NCBI RefSeq assembly: GCF_900112415.1
Contig: NZ_FOLV01000017.1
Location: forward strand, 1-64,000
Length of the DNA: 64,000 bases
Origin: Bacillus sp. 491mf
GTDB taxonomy: Bacteria; Bacillota; Bacilli; Bacillales; Bacillaceae_G
Direction: 5' to 3'
Part shown: piece after piece, positions 25,724 through 33,328 of the stretch
How the letters are laid out: every line of letters begins with the position of its first letter
Numbering within the stretch: the first letter of the stretch is position 1
The notes under the pieces: model-generated
Database searches by the model: none
What the model saw: only the letters and a program-made list of their open reading frames with translations
What the model was told of the DNA's origin: nothing
Program-made: the position numbers and the translations under genes

Positions 25724-27525
25724 ATAACAACCTCGCTTTTCTCTTTCTCATACAAGTTAGCTTGTGTTGTATATAGTTTGTAATATGTCTGCTTGTTTTC
25801 CATAAGATTTTCATGAGAGCCAATTTCGACAAGCTTTCCATTATCGAGGACAATAATTTTATCAGCTAATTTAGCAGCAGACATTTTGTGAGAAATCATA
25901 ATTGCTGTTTTTCCTTTTGTCATTTGATTAAATTTATCAAAAATCTCCTTCTCGGATAAAGGGTCTAAAGCGGACGTAGGTTCATCTAAAATCATAATTG
26001 AGCTATTTTTAAATAAAGCACGGGCTATTGCGATTTTTTGCCATTGACCACCAGACAATTCCTCACCATCTTGAAGAAATCTTCCTAAATATGTTTTTGA
26101 TTTATTTGGAAGGTTCTCTATATACTTATAAATACCCGCCTGTTTAGCTGCTTTTTCAATTTTATTCTTGTCATATTTATTTGATATGTCTCCAAAATAA
26201 ATATTTTCATCAATTGTAAAAAAATAGCGAGTAAAATCTTGAAAGATCACAGTTGTGTTCTCTCTTAATGAGTGTAAATTGATGTTGTGAATTGGAATAT
26301 CATCAAAATAAATATTTCCAGATGTGACAGGATATAGTCCAATCATACATTTAATTAAAGTTGTTTTTCCAGATCCGTTATGCCCTACAATAACGATATT
26401 TTCCCCAGGTTGAATGGAGAAAGAGAGGTTCTGTAAAATTTTTTTATCACTATTTGGATAAGAGAACGATACATTTTCAAAACGAATTCCTTTTTTTAAA
26501 ACAGCTGGGAATGGTAAGTATTCTGTTTTATCTAATTCAACTTCTTCAAATGAATCAATATAGTTGAAGTAATCATATATGTATAATATATCTTCATACA
26601 GTTGTGCAAAGTTTGTTGAAATAGCATGTAGGGCACTTTGTGTGCTATGGACAGCTTGTCCAATTGAAACAAAATCCCCAATTTTTACAGCTGATTTTTT
26701 TATAAGCCATATGATGATCCCAGCTGCTCCACAATATGAAATAGCAATGATGCCATCAAGAAAAATTTCAGCCTTACTTTTCACTTTTATAAAAGATAGA
26801 GAGTACTTCATATTTTCTTCATATTTTTTTTTCCATCTTTGAATAAAGTGAGGGTATAAGTTAAAGAGTCTTACTTCTTTAGAAGAGTCTTTTTCCATAA
26901 TGAGATTTTCAATATAAGTTGTTTCCCTTATAATGGGAGTTAATGTTTTACTGAGTAAGAATCCTTTTTTTCCTAAGTGAGATTTGATCATAATCGTAGG
27001 AATGAAAACGATAGTGCTAATAAGTGCTAAACTCCAATGGATAGAAATTAATAAAATAATTAAAGACGAAATTGTAATTAGGGATTGTGTGATAGAAAAT
27101 ATGCTATTAATCGGCGACAAAATTCGTCTTCCAGTGTTTGATTTGACACGGTTTGTATGATTATAAAAGTCTGGATTGTCAAAATAAGAATAAGGAATTT
27201 TAATTGTTTTTTGTGCAATTTTTTCTGTTAAACATTTATTAAGTTCAAAGTGTAGTTTCTCATCAACATAATGTTGTATCTGTTTTATTACAGTTTCAGC
27301 AAGTAAAAGCATAAATTGTAAGATGAGTAAAAAAATTGCTAAATCATAATTTTGCTCGTTATCCATAATTAATAGAGACACTGTATTTACAAGTTCTTTT
27401 GTTACCCAAATTGTTGCAGCAGGTAATATTCCTAATATGAGCATAAATAATATGGAATAAAAGAGCCAAGACTTTTTTAGATTCCAGATGAGTTTATACG
27501 TTCTGAGAATATAGGAAAATAACAT
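25720..27525 (-). CDS. ABC exporter, fused membrane and ATPase domains
   Basis: A 601-residue half-exporter: about six membrane helices (residues 20-320), then an ATPase with Walker A VGHNGSGKTT, signature LSGGQWQKIAIARA, Walker B IMILDEPTSALDP and H-loop ISHKM. There is no N-terminal C39 peptidase domain, so it would export without cutting a double-Gly leader. Position directly after the peptide genes and thioredoxin-like gene makes it the probable exporter of the peptides. GGTGAGG precedes the ATG. Confidence 0.9.
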   Translation of the reverse strand: MLFSYILRTYKLIWNLKKSWLFYSILFMLILGILPAATIWVTKELVNTVSLLIMDNEQNYDLAIFLLILQFMLLLAETVIKQIQHYVDEKLHFELNKCLTEKIAQKTIKIPYSYFDNPDFYNHTNRVKSNTGRRILSPINSIFSITQSLITISSLIILLISIHWSLALISTIVFIPTIMIKSHLGKKGFLLSKTLTPIIRETTYIENLIMEKDSSKEVRLFNLYPHFIQRWKKKYEENMKYSLSFIKVKSKAEIFLDGIIAISYCGAAGIIIWLIKKSAVKIGDFVSIGQAVHSTQSALHAISTNFAQLYEDILYIYDYFNYIDSFEEVELDKTEYLPFPAVLKKGIRFENVSFSYPNSDKKILQNLSFSIQPGENIVIVGHNGSGKTTLIKCMIGLYPVTSGNIYFDDIPIHNINLHSLRENTTVIFQDFTRYFFTIDENIYFGDISNKYDKNKIEKAAKQAGIYKYIENLPNKSKTYLGRFLQDGEELSGGQWQKIAIARALFKNSSIMILDEPTSALDPLSEKEIFDKFNQMTKGKTAIMISHKMSAAKLADKIIVLDNGKLVEIGSHENLMENKQTYYKLYTTQANLYEKEKSEVVI

Positions 27526-27546
27526 GTTTCCTCACCTTCTTTTCAT

Positions 27547-28035
27547 TTAAATCGCTTTATCAGCTAGTGTGGAAAATTTTTTTATAATTCCTTGTGAGTC
27601 AATATGAATAAACGTCGGAAATAGAAAAATATTGAGACGATGTTGTTGCTTTTTTGAAAGTGGGAATACAATTAAATTACTTTTTTTGCTTATATTTTTT
27701 GTTATTTCTTCAAATATGATTTTGTCATCAGATTCTAAATACAAGATAAGATTATGAGAAAGATGTTTTTTCTTTGTTATAATTTCGTCTAGTTTTTCAT
27801 GGCAAAGTTTACAAGTTGCTGACATGACCATAACAATAGATTCTTTATGATACTCATAAGAATGAGGTAAAGTTAAAATGTGTGTAATGTTTTGATCAAG
27901 TAAAGGATCTTTATATGGTATAGAAGAATTTAGTTTTGGGAGCATCTGAACTGCTTTTTTAAAAAATTGCAACTTAATAGCTAGTATTAAAATTAGGGAT
28001 AACCACAGTGAAAATAATAGAATATATGTAATCAT
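27547..28035 (-). CDS. Membrane-anchored thioredoxin-like (MauD/TlpA-type) protein
   Basis: A 162-residue protein with an N-terminal membrane anchor (ITYILLFSLWLSLILILAI), then a thioredoxin-like domain whose active-site-like CKLC follows ESIVMVMSAT. It resembles MauD/TlpA-type thiol-disulfide proteins, with a shortened fold. The ATG at 28035 follows AAAGGCG, directly after the terminator T run; the longer frame reading back into the peptide repeats is an artefact. Together with MauE-like it suggests disulfide formation in the exported peptides. Confidence 0.75.
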   Translation of the reverse strand: MITYILLFSLWLSLILILAIKLQFFKKAVQMLPKLNSSIPYKDPLLDQNITHILTLPHSYEYHKESIVMVMSATCKLCHEKLDEIITKKKHLSHNLILYLESDDKIIFEEITKNISKKSNLIVFPLSKKQQHRLNIFLFPTFIHIDSQGIIKKFSTLADKAI

Positions 28036-28048
28036 GGTAAACGCCTTT

Positions 28049-28098
28049 CTAAAAAAATGTAATCCAAAGCTAAGGATAGATATCTTTGGCTTTGGATT
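28049..28098 (-). terminator. Terminator/attenuator between peptide genes and export genes
   Basis: AATCCAAAGC (28061-28070) pairs with GCTTTGGATT (28089-28098), and on the minus strand is followed by ACATTTTTTT. Partial read-through would give high peptide and low exporter expression. Confidence 0.8.
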
Positions 28099-28106
28099 AG
28101 TGAGTA

Positions 28107-28258
28107 TTAGCAACAACCGTTTTTGACTATTCTTCCAGTTGGAAGTAGACGGTATCCTTGTAGGTACTTTGGATTTGTTGAACAAAGTTCATCTCTTTGG
28201 CAACCATCTTCGGTCCTACAAATTCACCTTTTGTCACTCCAAATAATTTTGCTAAAAT
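28107..28258 (-). pseudogene. Degenerate fourth copy of the cysteine-peptide gene
   Basis: The sequence aligns with the intact copies from ILAKLFGVTKG onward but has lost its start codon, which is replaced by the end of the preceding copy. After GGACCG it lacks about ten bases, which shifts the frame. Its 3' end is intact and finishes GGT TGT TGC TAA (Gly-Cys-Cys-stop), showing the ancestral C-terminus. Confidence 0.75.
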
Positions 28259-28431
28259 GGCCAGCAACAACCGTTTTTGACTACTTTTCCAGTTGGAAGT
28301 AGACGGTATCCTTGATAGTAACCTGAATTTGTTGAACAAAGTTCAGTTTTTTGACAACCATCTTCATAGTATTGCGGTCCCACAACTTCGCCTTTTGTTA
28401 CTCCAAATAATTTTGCTAAAATGTTACTCAT
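28252..28431 (-). CDS. Cysteine-containing small peptide, copy B (bacteriocin-like)
   Basis: A 59-residue peptide starting MSNILAKLFGVTKGEVVG and ending KNGCCWPF, preceded by GGAGG. Cysteines are at 26, 32, 55 and 56, enough for two disulfides. The amphipathic N-terminus may be a leader; no Sec signal or double-Gly cut site is obvious. It differs from copy A at about eight positions, mostly between residues 28 and 49. Export and disulfide genes follow. I do not recognise a named family; bacteriocin or signalling peptide are both possible. Confidence 0.72.
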   Translation of the reverse strand: MSNILAKLFGVTKGEVVGPQYYEDGCQKTELCSTNSGYYQGYRLLPTGKVVKNGCCWPF

Positions 28432-28481
28432 ATTATTACCTCCATTTTCGTTTTTTGTAATGAAAGTAAAATTTTACTAAA

Positions 28482-28610
28482 TGGAAGTAGACGATATCTT
28501 TGTAGGTACTTTGGATTTGTTGAACAAAGTTCATTGCGTTGGCAACCATCTTCACATCGTTGCAGTCCTACAACTTTACCTTTTGTCACTCCAAATAATT
28601 TTACTAATAT
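28482..28610 (-). pseudogene. Degenerate second copy of the cysteine-peptide gene
   Basis: It aligns with the peptide copies from LVKLFGVTKG through CEDGCQ, ELCSTN and RLLP, with an added Cys at the RCED position, but lacks a start codon and its C-terminal Gly-Cys-Cys end, which is replaced by promoter-like sequence of the next unit. Its frame stays open until a TGA that overlaps the ATG of copy B. Confidence 0.7.
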
Positions 28611-28783
28611 GGCCAGCAACAACCATTTTTGACTACTCTTCCATTTGGAAGTAGACGGTATCCTTGTAGGTACTTTCGGTTTGTTGAACAAAGTTCATCA
28701 CTTTGACAACCATCTTCATAGTATTGCGGTCCCACAACTTCACCTTTTGTTACTCCAAATAATTTTGCTAAAATGTTACTCAT
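28604..28783 (-). CDS. Cysteine-containing small peptide, copy A (bacteriocin-like)
   Basis: A 59-residue peptide, MSNILAKLFGVTKGEVVG at the start and KNGCCWPY at the end, with cysteines at 26, 32, 55 and 56. GGAGG is seven bases before the ATG. Conserved between copies are residues 1-26, the ELCSTN block, GYRLLP and the VVKNGCC end. It is the first gene of the cluster, 15 bases from a promoter region with a long inverted repeat. The last three residues come from reading into the next repeat copy. Confidence 0.75.
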   Translation of the reverse strand: MSNILAKLFGVTKGEVVGPQYYEDGCQSDELCSTNRKYLQGYRLLPNGRVVKNGCCWPY

Positions 28784-28797
28784 ATCATCGCCTCCAT

Positions 28798-28850
28798 TTG
28801 AATTTTTTGTAATACAAGTAAAATTCTACTAATTTTTACAAAAAATTCAA
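28798..28850 (-). promoter_or_regulatory. Peptide-operon promoter within a 15-bp inverted repeat
   Basis: Perfect 15-base arms (28798-28812 and 28836-28850; TTGAATTTTTTGTAA and its complement) flank 23 bases. On the minus strand TTGAAT in the far arm and TAGAAT (28828-28823) are spaced 16 bases, a plausible sigma-A promoter. The near arm lies between start site and ribosome binding site, so the dyad could be an operator or an mRNA hairpin. A truncated version precedes copy B. Confidence 0.55.
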
Positions 28851-29211
28851 CAATTATACTTTTTTATCAAGTTTTTATCATAATTTTAATTTGGGAATGA
28901 TGAAGAAAACGTTGGAGAACTCATATGTTTATAGTAATAATATAGATTCATATGGGTTTAATTGGATATCGGGAAATCTTTATTATGTAGAGTGGTTATG
29001 TTTTTTTTATAAAAAGTTGAGAAAATTTTTTATGCTATTTATTTTAATTCTGATAAGGAGAACGAATGATTTTTGTATATAAACTTATGCAGAGGTTCTT
29101 TGTTTTCAAACAAATTCCATAATTTTAATTTTTGGGGGTGAAAAATAAGGAATCGGTGGTTTAGTATTGATATCGTGCTGGTAACAATAGATTGATGTAA
29201 TAGAAAGAGAC
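28851..29211. other. AT-rich stretch without a convincing gene
   Basis: Frames of 60-70 codons on both strands overlap each other, lack good ribosome binding sites and have no recognisable composition. A second TATAAT (on the minus strand, near 28855) lies just upstream of the inverted repeat and may be an additional promoter element. Confidence 0.4.
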
Positions 29212-29253
29212 GAAAAAATACAACGGACCATGATTTGCAAATCATGGTCCGTT
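29212..29253 (-). terminator. yutG terminator
   Basis: A perfect 32-base palindrome (arms begin AACGGACCATGATTTG) followed on the minus strand by GTATTTTTTC. Confidence 0.9.
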
Positions 29254-29308
29254 ATATTTTAGTTGATTTTTTTGTATTTAAATTATGCCAGCTAAATAAA
29301 TTCTAACT

Positions 29309-29800
29309 TTATTCAGCATGTTCAGCTCTATGCGCCAAGCGGCTTGAAGCAGCAGCAGCAATCGCCCCAACGATATCATCGAGGAACGTATGAACTTTAC
29401 CTGTAGATTTGTCGTTTAAATATTGTAAAATACCTGGCTTTAATTTATCGATATAGCCAAAGTTTGTGAAACCAATTGAACCGTATACGTTGACGATAGA
29501 TAAGGCAACAACTTCGTCTACACCGTATAATCCTTCATCGCGATGGATGATGTCTTGAAGAGGTGCACTTAGCAAACCTTTTTCGGCAAGAACATCTAAT
29601 TCAATTCCTGTAATGAGGGCATTTTGTACTTCACGTTTGGATAAGACGCGTTCTACGTTATAACGGCATTCTTCCATTGTTAAATTTGAATGATAATTTT
29701 TTTGAAGAAAATGAACGAGATCTGCAATATCGTCAATTTTCACACCGCGTTCTTGTAGTAATTGTAATGCTCTTTCTTGTAGTTCATTTCGTTGTGTCAT
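29309..29800 (-). CDS. yutG: YutG, phosphatidylglycerophosphatase A-like protein
   Basis: A 163-residue protein of the PgpA-like family. Conserved blocks are RGVKIDDIADLVHFLQ, GLYGVDEVVALSIVNVYGSIGFTNFGYIDKLKPGI and HTFLDDIVGAIAAA. PgpA enzymes make phosphatidylglycerol from its phosphate, but Gram-positive YutG proteins lack the membrane helices, so the substrate is uncertain. ATG 29800 follows AAAGGTGAT; the GTG three codons upstream overlaps the ribosome binding site. Confidence 0.88.
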   Translation of the reverse strand: MTQRNELQERALQLLQERGVKIDDIADLVHFLQKNYHSNLTMEECRYNVERVLSKREVQNALITGIELDVLAEKGLLSAPLQDIIHRDEGLYGVDEVVALSIVNVYGSIGFTNFGYIDKLKPGILQYLNDKSTGKVHTFLDDIVGAIAAAASSRLAHRAEHAE

Positions 29801-29916
29801 GTTTATCACCTTTTTTTCTTTTTAATATTGTATACGTATAGGTGTATGATGTGCATAGGCATGAAAGTTAATTACCGGCTCATATATATATAGAAAAAAT
29901 GTAGGTGGCGAGTACG

Positions 29917-30918
29917 ATGATTCAACATATTTATGAGAACTATCATATACACGTTAAAGAATTTACACCTCTTGGTCCTTATAACAGTTTTTGGGTTCGT
30001 AATAAAATTTATGTGCTTCTTCCTAGCGGTCATTTGCAAGAAGAAGAGCTTGTTGAAATGAAGAAATTAAGTGATTATATGAATCAGCAAGGTGATATTA
30101 CCGTTGCGACGTTTGTGCCAAACGTACAAGGTTATTACGTTAGTGAGATAGAAGAAACAAATTATTGTTTGTTTAAAGGAATACGTACGTTAGAGCGTAA
30201 TGTCATTTCACCAGGAAGTGAGCTATCGTTATTTCATAAGCGCGGTGCATTCTTTTCGGAAGAAATTGAACATCTCAGCCGAATTGGTGAATGGAAGTCG
30301 CTTTGGGAAAAACGATTAGATCAGCTCGAACGTTTTTGGCAATCTAAAATGGTGAGTCACCCTACTGATATGTTTGAACAATTATTTATTGAATCATTTC
30401 CGTACTACTTAGGTCTTGCCGAAAATGCGATTCAATATGTAGTAGATACAGAAATTGATGATACTCCTCAAGTTGCTGATGCTGCAACCATTTGTCAGGA
30501 ACGATTTACACCATTGCTTTGGCGACAGACAAAGCGATTAAAGCTCCCGGTTGATTGGGTATATGACCATCCAAGTCGCGACTTAGCTGAATGGGTACGT
30601 CATACTTCTTTGGAAAAAAAAGAGAACTGGGAAGAAACGATTGCTCAGTTTTTAACCGACTACGAACGGAACTATCCATTATCTTCGTTTGGCTGGCGGT
30701 TATTATTTGCTCGTCTTCTCTTTCCGCTTCATTATTTTGAAACAGTTGAAGGATATTACTTGGCGGGAAGTGAGTCGCAAAAATATGTATATCAAGATAA
30801 GTTAGAAACCATTTTGAAGCGCGTAGATCAGTCGGAACAATTTCTTAAACAGTTTTATGACCTCATCCGTCTACCCATTGATAAGTTAGGGATTCGTAAG
30901 CTTGATTGGCTTACGTAA
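29917..30918 (+). CDS. yutH: Spore coat protein YutH
   Basis: A 333-residue protein of the CotS/YutH group, kinase-like folds found in the spore coat. No signal peptide or membrane segment is seen. Length (339 in B. subtilis) and position between yutG and yutI support the call. The ATG at 29917 follows AGGTGG by eight bases and is preferred to the GTG at 29905, which overlaps that site. Confidence 0.87.
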   Translation: MIQHIYENYHIHVKEFTPLGPYNSFWVRNKIYVLLPSGHLQEEELVEMKKLSDYMNQQGDITVATFVPNVQGYYVSEIEETNYCLFKGIRTLERNVISPGSELSLFHKRGAFFSEEIEHLSRIGEWKSLWEKRLDQLERFWQSKMVSHPTDMFEQLFIESFPYYLGLAENAIQYVVDTEIDDTPQVADAATICQERFTPLLWRQTKRLKLPVDWVYDHPSRDLAEWVRHTSLEKKENWEETIAQFLTDYERNYPLSSFGWRLLFARLLFPLHYFETVEGYYLAGSESQKYVYQDKLETILKRVDQSEQFLKQFYDLIRLPIDKLGIRKLDWLT

Positions 30919-30933
30919 TATGTAATTTAGAAA

Positions 30934-30959
30934 AAAGAGACCGTGGTGGGTCTCTTCTT
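30934..30959 (+). terminator. yutH terminator
   Basis: AGAGACC/GGTCTCT with a six-base loop, followed by TCTTCT. Confidence 0.75.
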
Positions 30960-30960
30960 C

Positions 30961-31197
30961 TAGTTTCAGCGGCTAGAACAGTCGGTGGCTTCGCGTCTTC
31001 CGCCGAGGCAAAAAGCGCCTCTATGTCAGAAGCTCCATCCCCCTCTTGTTCTGAGCGAGCCGCTTCCGCTTTTAAATTATCCAGCTCCGCCTCCCAGCCC
31101 CTTGCGTCTAAGAACCTTTCCCGCGAGAAGATAAAAAGCATCTTCTGCGGGAAAGAACCTTAGCCGTCGGGGCTAAACGGTCGGCTCCGCTTTTACA
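30961..31197. repeat. GC-rich dispersed repeat (AAAAGCGGAAGCGGCTCG family), minus orientation
   Basis: The reverse complement of 30961-31076 aligns block by block with 33158-33273 (AAAAGCGGAAGCGGCTCGCTCAG, GGAG, GACA-AGAGGCGCTTTT-GCCTCG, ACCG, TTCTAGCCGCT). The right half holds a hairpin, CTTTCCCGC/GCGGGAAAG with an AT-rich loop (about 31107-31150), and a second AAAAGCGGAG word. The 76-codon frame across it is repeat-derived and not a supported gene. It resembles the intergenic bcr repeats of the B. cereus group. Confidence 0.7.
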
Positions 31198-31434
31198 TTA
31201 AAATACTTGTTCTACTTCAATTACTCCAGGTACTTCTTCTAAAAGAGCACGCTCGATACCAGCTTTTAATGTGATTGTAGAACTTGGGCAGCTGCCGCAA
31301 GCACCTAGAAGGCGTAATTTAACGATACCGTCTTCGATATCTACTAATTCTACGTCACCGCCATCGCGAAGTAAGAACGGACGTAATTTATCTAATACTT
31401 CTACTACTTGTTCGTGTAAGTTTTCGTTTTCCAT
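31198..31434 (-). CDS. yutI: NifU C-terminal-like Fe-S carrier YutI
   Basis: A 78-residue Nfu domain protein with [36 protein letters not shown], containing the CxxC that binds a transient Fe-S cluster. It hands clusters to apo-proteins and possibly works with YutM and the SufR-like regulated pathway. AAAGGAG precedes the ATG. It is divergent from yuzD, as in B. subtilis. Confidence 0.93.
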   Translation of the reverse strand: MENENLHEQVVEVLDKLRPFLLRDGGDVELVDIEDGIVKLRLLGACGSCPSSTITLKAGIERALLEEVPGVIEVEQVF

Positions 31435-31594
31435 TTTTATCGACTCCTTTCATCAGTTTTATTATAATCAAGATACAGGGGAAAATCTATTTTTTCTGTC
31501 TTTCTTATGTTGTCAAAATAGTTTATGGAAGTTTCCAGCTTATATGTGACAATAAGGTACGGAAAAAAATATATGTGCAAATGGGGGAGAGAAT

Positions 31595-31903
31595 ATGATA
31601 AAAGTAAGTGTTTACGGAGCAAAGGTTGTATGTGCAAGCTGCGTTGGAATGCCGTCTTCAACGGAAACGTATGAATGGCTACAAGCAGCGATCGGACGGA
31701 AATATGAAGGACAAGAAGAGAAATTCCATTTTGAATATGTGGATATTCATGAGGAGCAAGAAGAGGAAGAAAAACGCGCTTTTGCTGAGCGTGTCATTGA
31801 AGATGACTTGTTTTATCCTGTTGTTCTCGTAAATAATGAGATTGTTGGAGAAGGAAATCCACGCTTAAAGGATGTATACGAAGAAATTGAGAAATATTTA
31901 TAA
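31595..31903 (+). CDS. yuzD: YuzD family protein (DUF1462)
   Basis: A 102-residue protein with a glutaredoxin-like beginning IKVSVYGAKVVCASCVGMPSSTETYEWLQAAI and CASC in an active-site-like position. The family is of unknown function and is regularly next to yutI, so a thiol or Fe-S link is likely. GGGGGAGAG precedes the ATG. A terminator follows. Confidence 0.88.
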   Translation: MIKVSVYGAKVVCASCVGMPSSTETYEWLQAAIGRKYEGQEEKFHFEYVDIHEEQEEEEKRAFAERVIEDDLFYPVVLVNNEIVGEGNPRLKDVYEEIEKYL

Positions 31904-31922
31904 TATAACTTATCACTCACAG

Positions 31923-31961
31923 AGCTCTTGCAACGTAGATTTCAAATCGCAAGGGCTTTTT
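31923..31961 (+). terminator. yuzD terminator
   Basis: AGCTCTTGC/GCAAGGGCT (one G-T pair), 17-base loop, then TTTTTC. Confidence 0.82.
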
Positions 31962-31984
31962 CTGTGCTTAGGAGGATGAACGAG

Positions 31985-32275
31985 ATGAAGAAAGGGTTTG
32001 TAATAGGGATAATCGGGCTTTTTGTAGTCAGTGGTATTGCTTATATGACAGGGGATGCAGCGATGGTTTATCCGTTTGCAGGTTGGCTGGGCCTCTTTTT
32101 CTTAGCTAGTGCAGTATTTCTTTGTATAGATGGATTCATTTTAGGAGCACGTGGGACATTTACTTCGGCAAAGCCGACGCGAAAAGAATCTCGCTTTCAA
32201 TCTGCTAAAATGAACGCATTTGCCGCAATTCCTAATATGGCAGCATCGTTAGGAGTATACTTATGGCTATCGTAA
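31985..32275 (+). CDS. Small membrane protein, DUF5316-like
   Basis: A 96-residue protein with two or three hydrophobic segments (residues 4-20, 31-55 and C-terminus) and an RGTFTSAKPTRKESRFQSAK loop. It resembles DUF5316 proteins of the B. cereus group. The second ATG (31985) is used because AGGAGG abuts the first. It overlaps the next gene by 13 bases, suggesting translational coupling to the nucleotidyltransferase. Function unknown. Confidence 0.65.
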   Translation: MKKGFVIGIIGLFVVSGIAYMTGDAAMVYPFAGWLGLFFLASAVFLCIDGFILGARGTFTSAKPTRKESRFQSAKMNAFAAIPNMAASLGVYLWLS

Positions 32276-33060
32276 CGGAGCGTTCTATACCAAAAGAAGT
32301 GGAGTTCTTTTTAAATCAATATGTGAATGAACTTCAAAAAGTCATTTCAAAAGAAAAGCTAGTTGGTGTGTATGTGTATGGTTCATTAGCGCTAAATGCG
32401 TTTCATCTGGAAACGAGTGATATTGACTTTGTAACGGTTATGAAAGAACAAGTCAGTGAAGCAGAGAAAGTGAAAATCCGTGAATTACATAAGAGGCTCC
32501 GTACAGATGACCTCGGTAAACGAATGGATGGGATGTATATTCCGCTTGTTCATGTCGGAAAGCAAAATCATGAGATGTCACCGTACTTATATTGTTCAGA
32601 TGGAAAAATAAATGAAGGACATTGGGACATTAATTCTGTGACGTGGTGGACGATAAAAAATAGCGGTATTACGTTTTTTGGTCAACAGGCAAACGAGCTT
32701 CCGTATGAGGTAACGTGGGATGATGTTGTAAGCACAATGAAATACAATGTGGAACAATATTGGAGTGAGAAAGTAAAGCGTCCATACTTATTTTTGTCTA
32801 CAGAATGGGTAGAGTCTGCAGTTGTGACAATGGGACGTATTATGTGCACGCTAGAAATGGAACGGATTGTTTCGAAAGATGAAGGGCTGCAATATATGAT
32901 GAAACGTTGTAAAGAATGGGAACCGCTTCTGCAAGAGGTGTACTGGGTTCGTCAAAAAGAAGGATTAAAACCGTCTTTATCAAGGTGGAGACGCGCTCAG
33001 ATGACGAAGCAGTATTTGTTGTTTTGGATAGAGGAATGTAAGAAGAGGTGGGAAAGATAA
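32263..33060 (+). CDS. Aminoglycoside nucleotidyltransferase-like protein (ANT/AadA type)
   Basis: A 265-residue protein with the nucleotidyltransferase motif VYGSLALNAFHLETSDIDFV (GS-x11-DxD) and a C-terminal helical domain of the DUF4111/AadA type, with WTIKNSGITFFG as a family-like block. Related enzymes adenylylate spectinomycin/streptomycin, but many chromosomal members have other roles, so resistance is not shown. A bcr1-like element begins at its stop codon: the TAA is part of the element's ATAAA flank. Confidence 0.82.
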   Translation: MAIVTERSIPKEVEFFLNQYVNELQKVISKEKLVGVYVYGSLALNAFHLETSDIDFVTVMKEQVSEAEKVKIRELHKRLRTDDLGKRMDGMYIPLVHVGKQNHEMSPYLYCSDGKINEGHWDINSVTWWTIKNSGITFFGQQANELPYEVTWDDVVSTMKYNVEQYWSEKVKRPYLFLSTEWVESAVVTMGRIMCTLEMERIVSKDEGLQYMMKRCKEWEPLLQEVYWVRQKEGLKPSLSRWRRAQMTKQYLLFWIEECKKRWER

Positions 33061-33328
33061 AATGAAACTTTAATCAGTGGGGGGCATCCCCCACTAATTA
33101 TTAGCCCTCACCAATCGGGCTTTTACGGGCAATTTATCTCCCGCCTAACTTCTTAAGAAAAGCGGAAGCGGCTCGCTCAGAATCGCAGGACGTTGGAGCA
33201 CCCGACAGAGAGGCGCTTTTGGCCTCGTCCGAGGGGGTGAAACGACCGGAGATTCTAGCCGCTAGAGCTGGACAATGCATCCGCTGAATTTTGAGGCGGA
33301 GTATTACTGCCCGTTAATGCGGGATAAA
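33057..33328. repeat. bcr1-like repeat interrupted by a second repeat
   Basis: Both ends carry ATAAA (33057-33061 and 33324-33328), the complement of the TTTAT target of bcr1. Inside are the bcr1-like blocks ATGAAACTTTAATCAGTGGGG, CCCCCACT, AATCGGGCTTTTACGGGCA and GCCCGTTAATGCGGG. The 5' end coincides with the stop codon of the nucleotidyltransferase gene. The middle (33158-about 33290) is occupied by another repeat family. Confidence 0.75.
33158..33273. repeat. GC-rich repeat nested in the bcr1-like element
   Basis: This is the plus-orientation copy of the AAAAGCGGAAGCGGCTCG repeat seen at 30961-31076. It interrupts the bcr1-like sequence where the uninterrupted copy at 40344 continues directly, so it was inserted later or the two families recombine. 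Confidence 0.65.

Noticed and set aside
28127-28691. Frames beginning MFNK-PTRIPSTS across the peptide repeats
   Set aside because: They are alternate-frame readings of the repeated peptide genes; they recur only because the repeats recur and lack ribosome binding sites.
28061-28850. CRISPR array
   Set aside because: The repeats are about 170-350 bp, coding and imperfect, without short regular spacers.
28891-29245. Frames of 63 and 68 codons upstream of the peptide operon
   Set aside because: They overlap on opposite strands, have no good ribosome binding sites and show no coding character; a regulator gene was looked for here and not found.
30911-31141. 76-codon frame with an acidic, Ala-rich sequence
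   Set aside because: It lies within the GC-rich dispersed repeat; its composition reflects the repeat and the frame is not kept in the copy at 33158.
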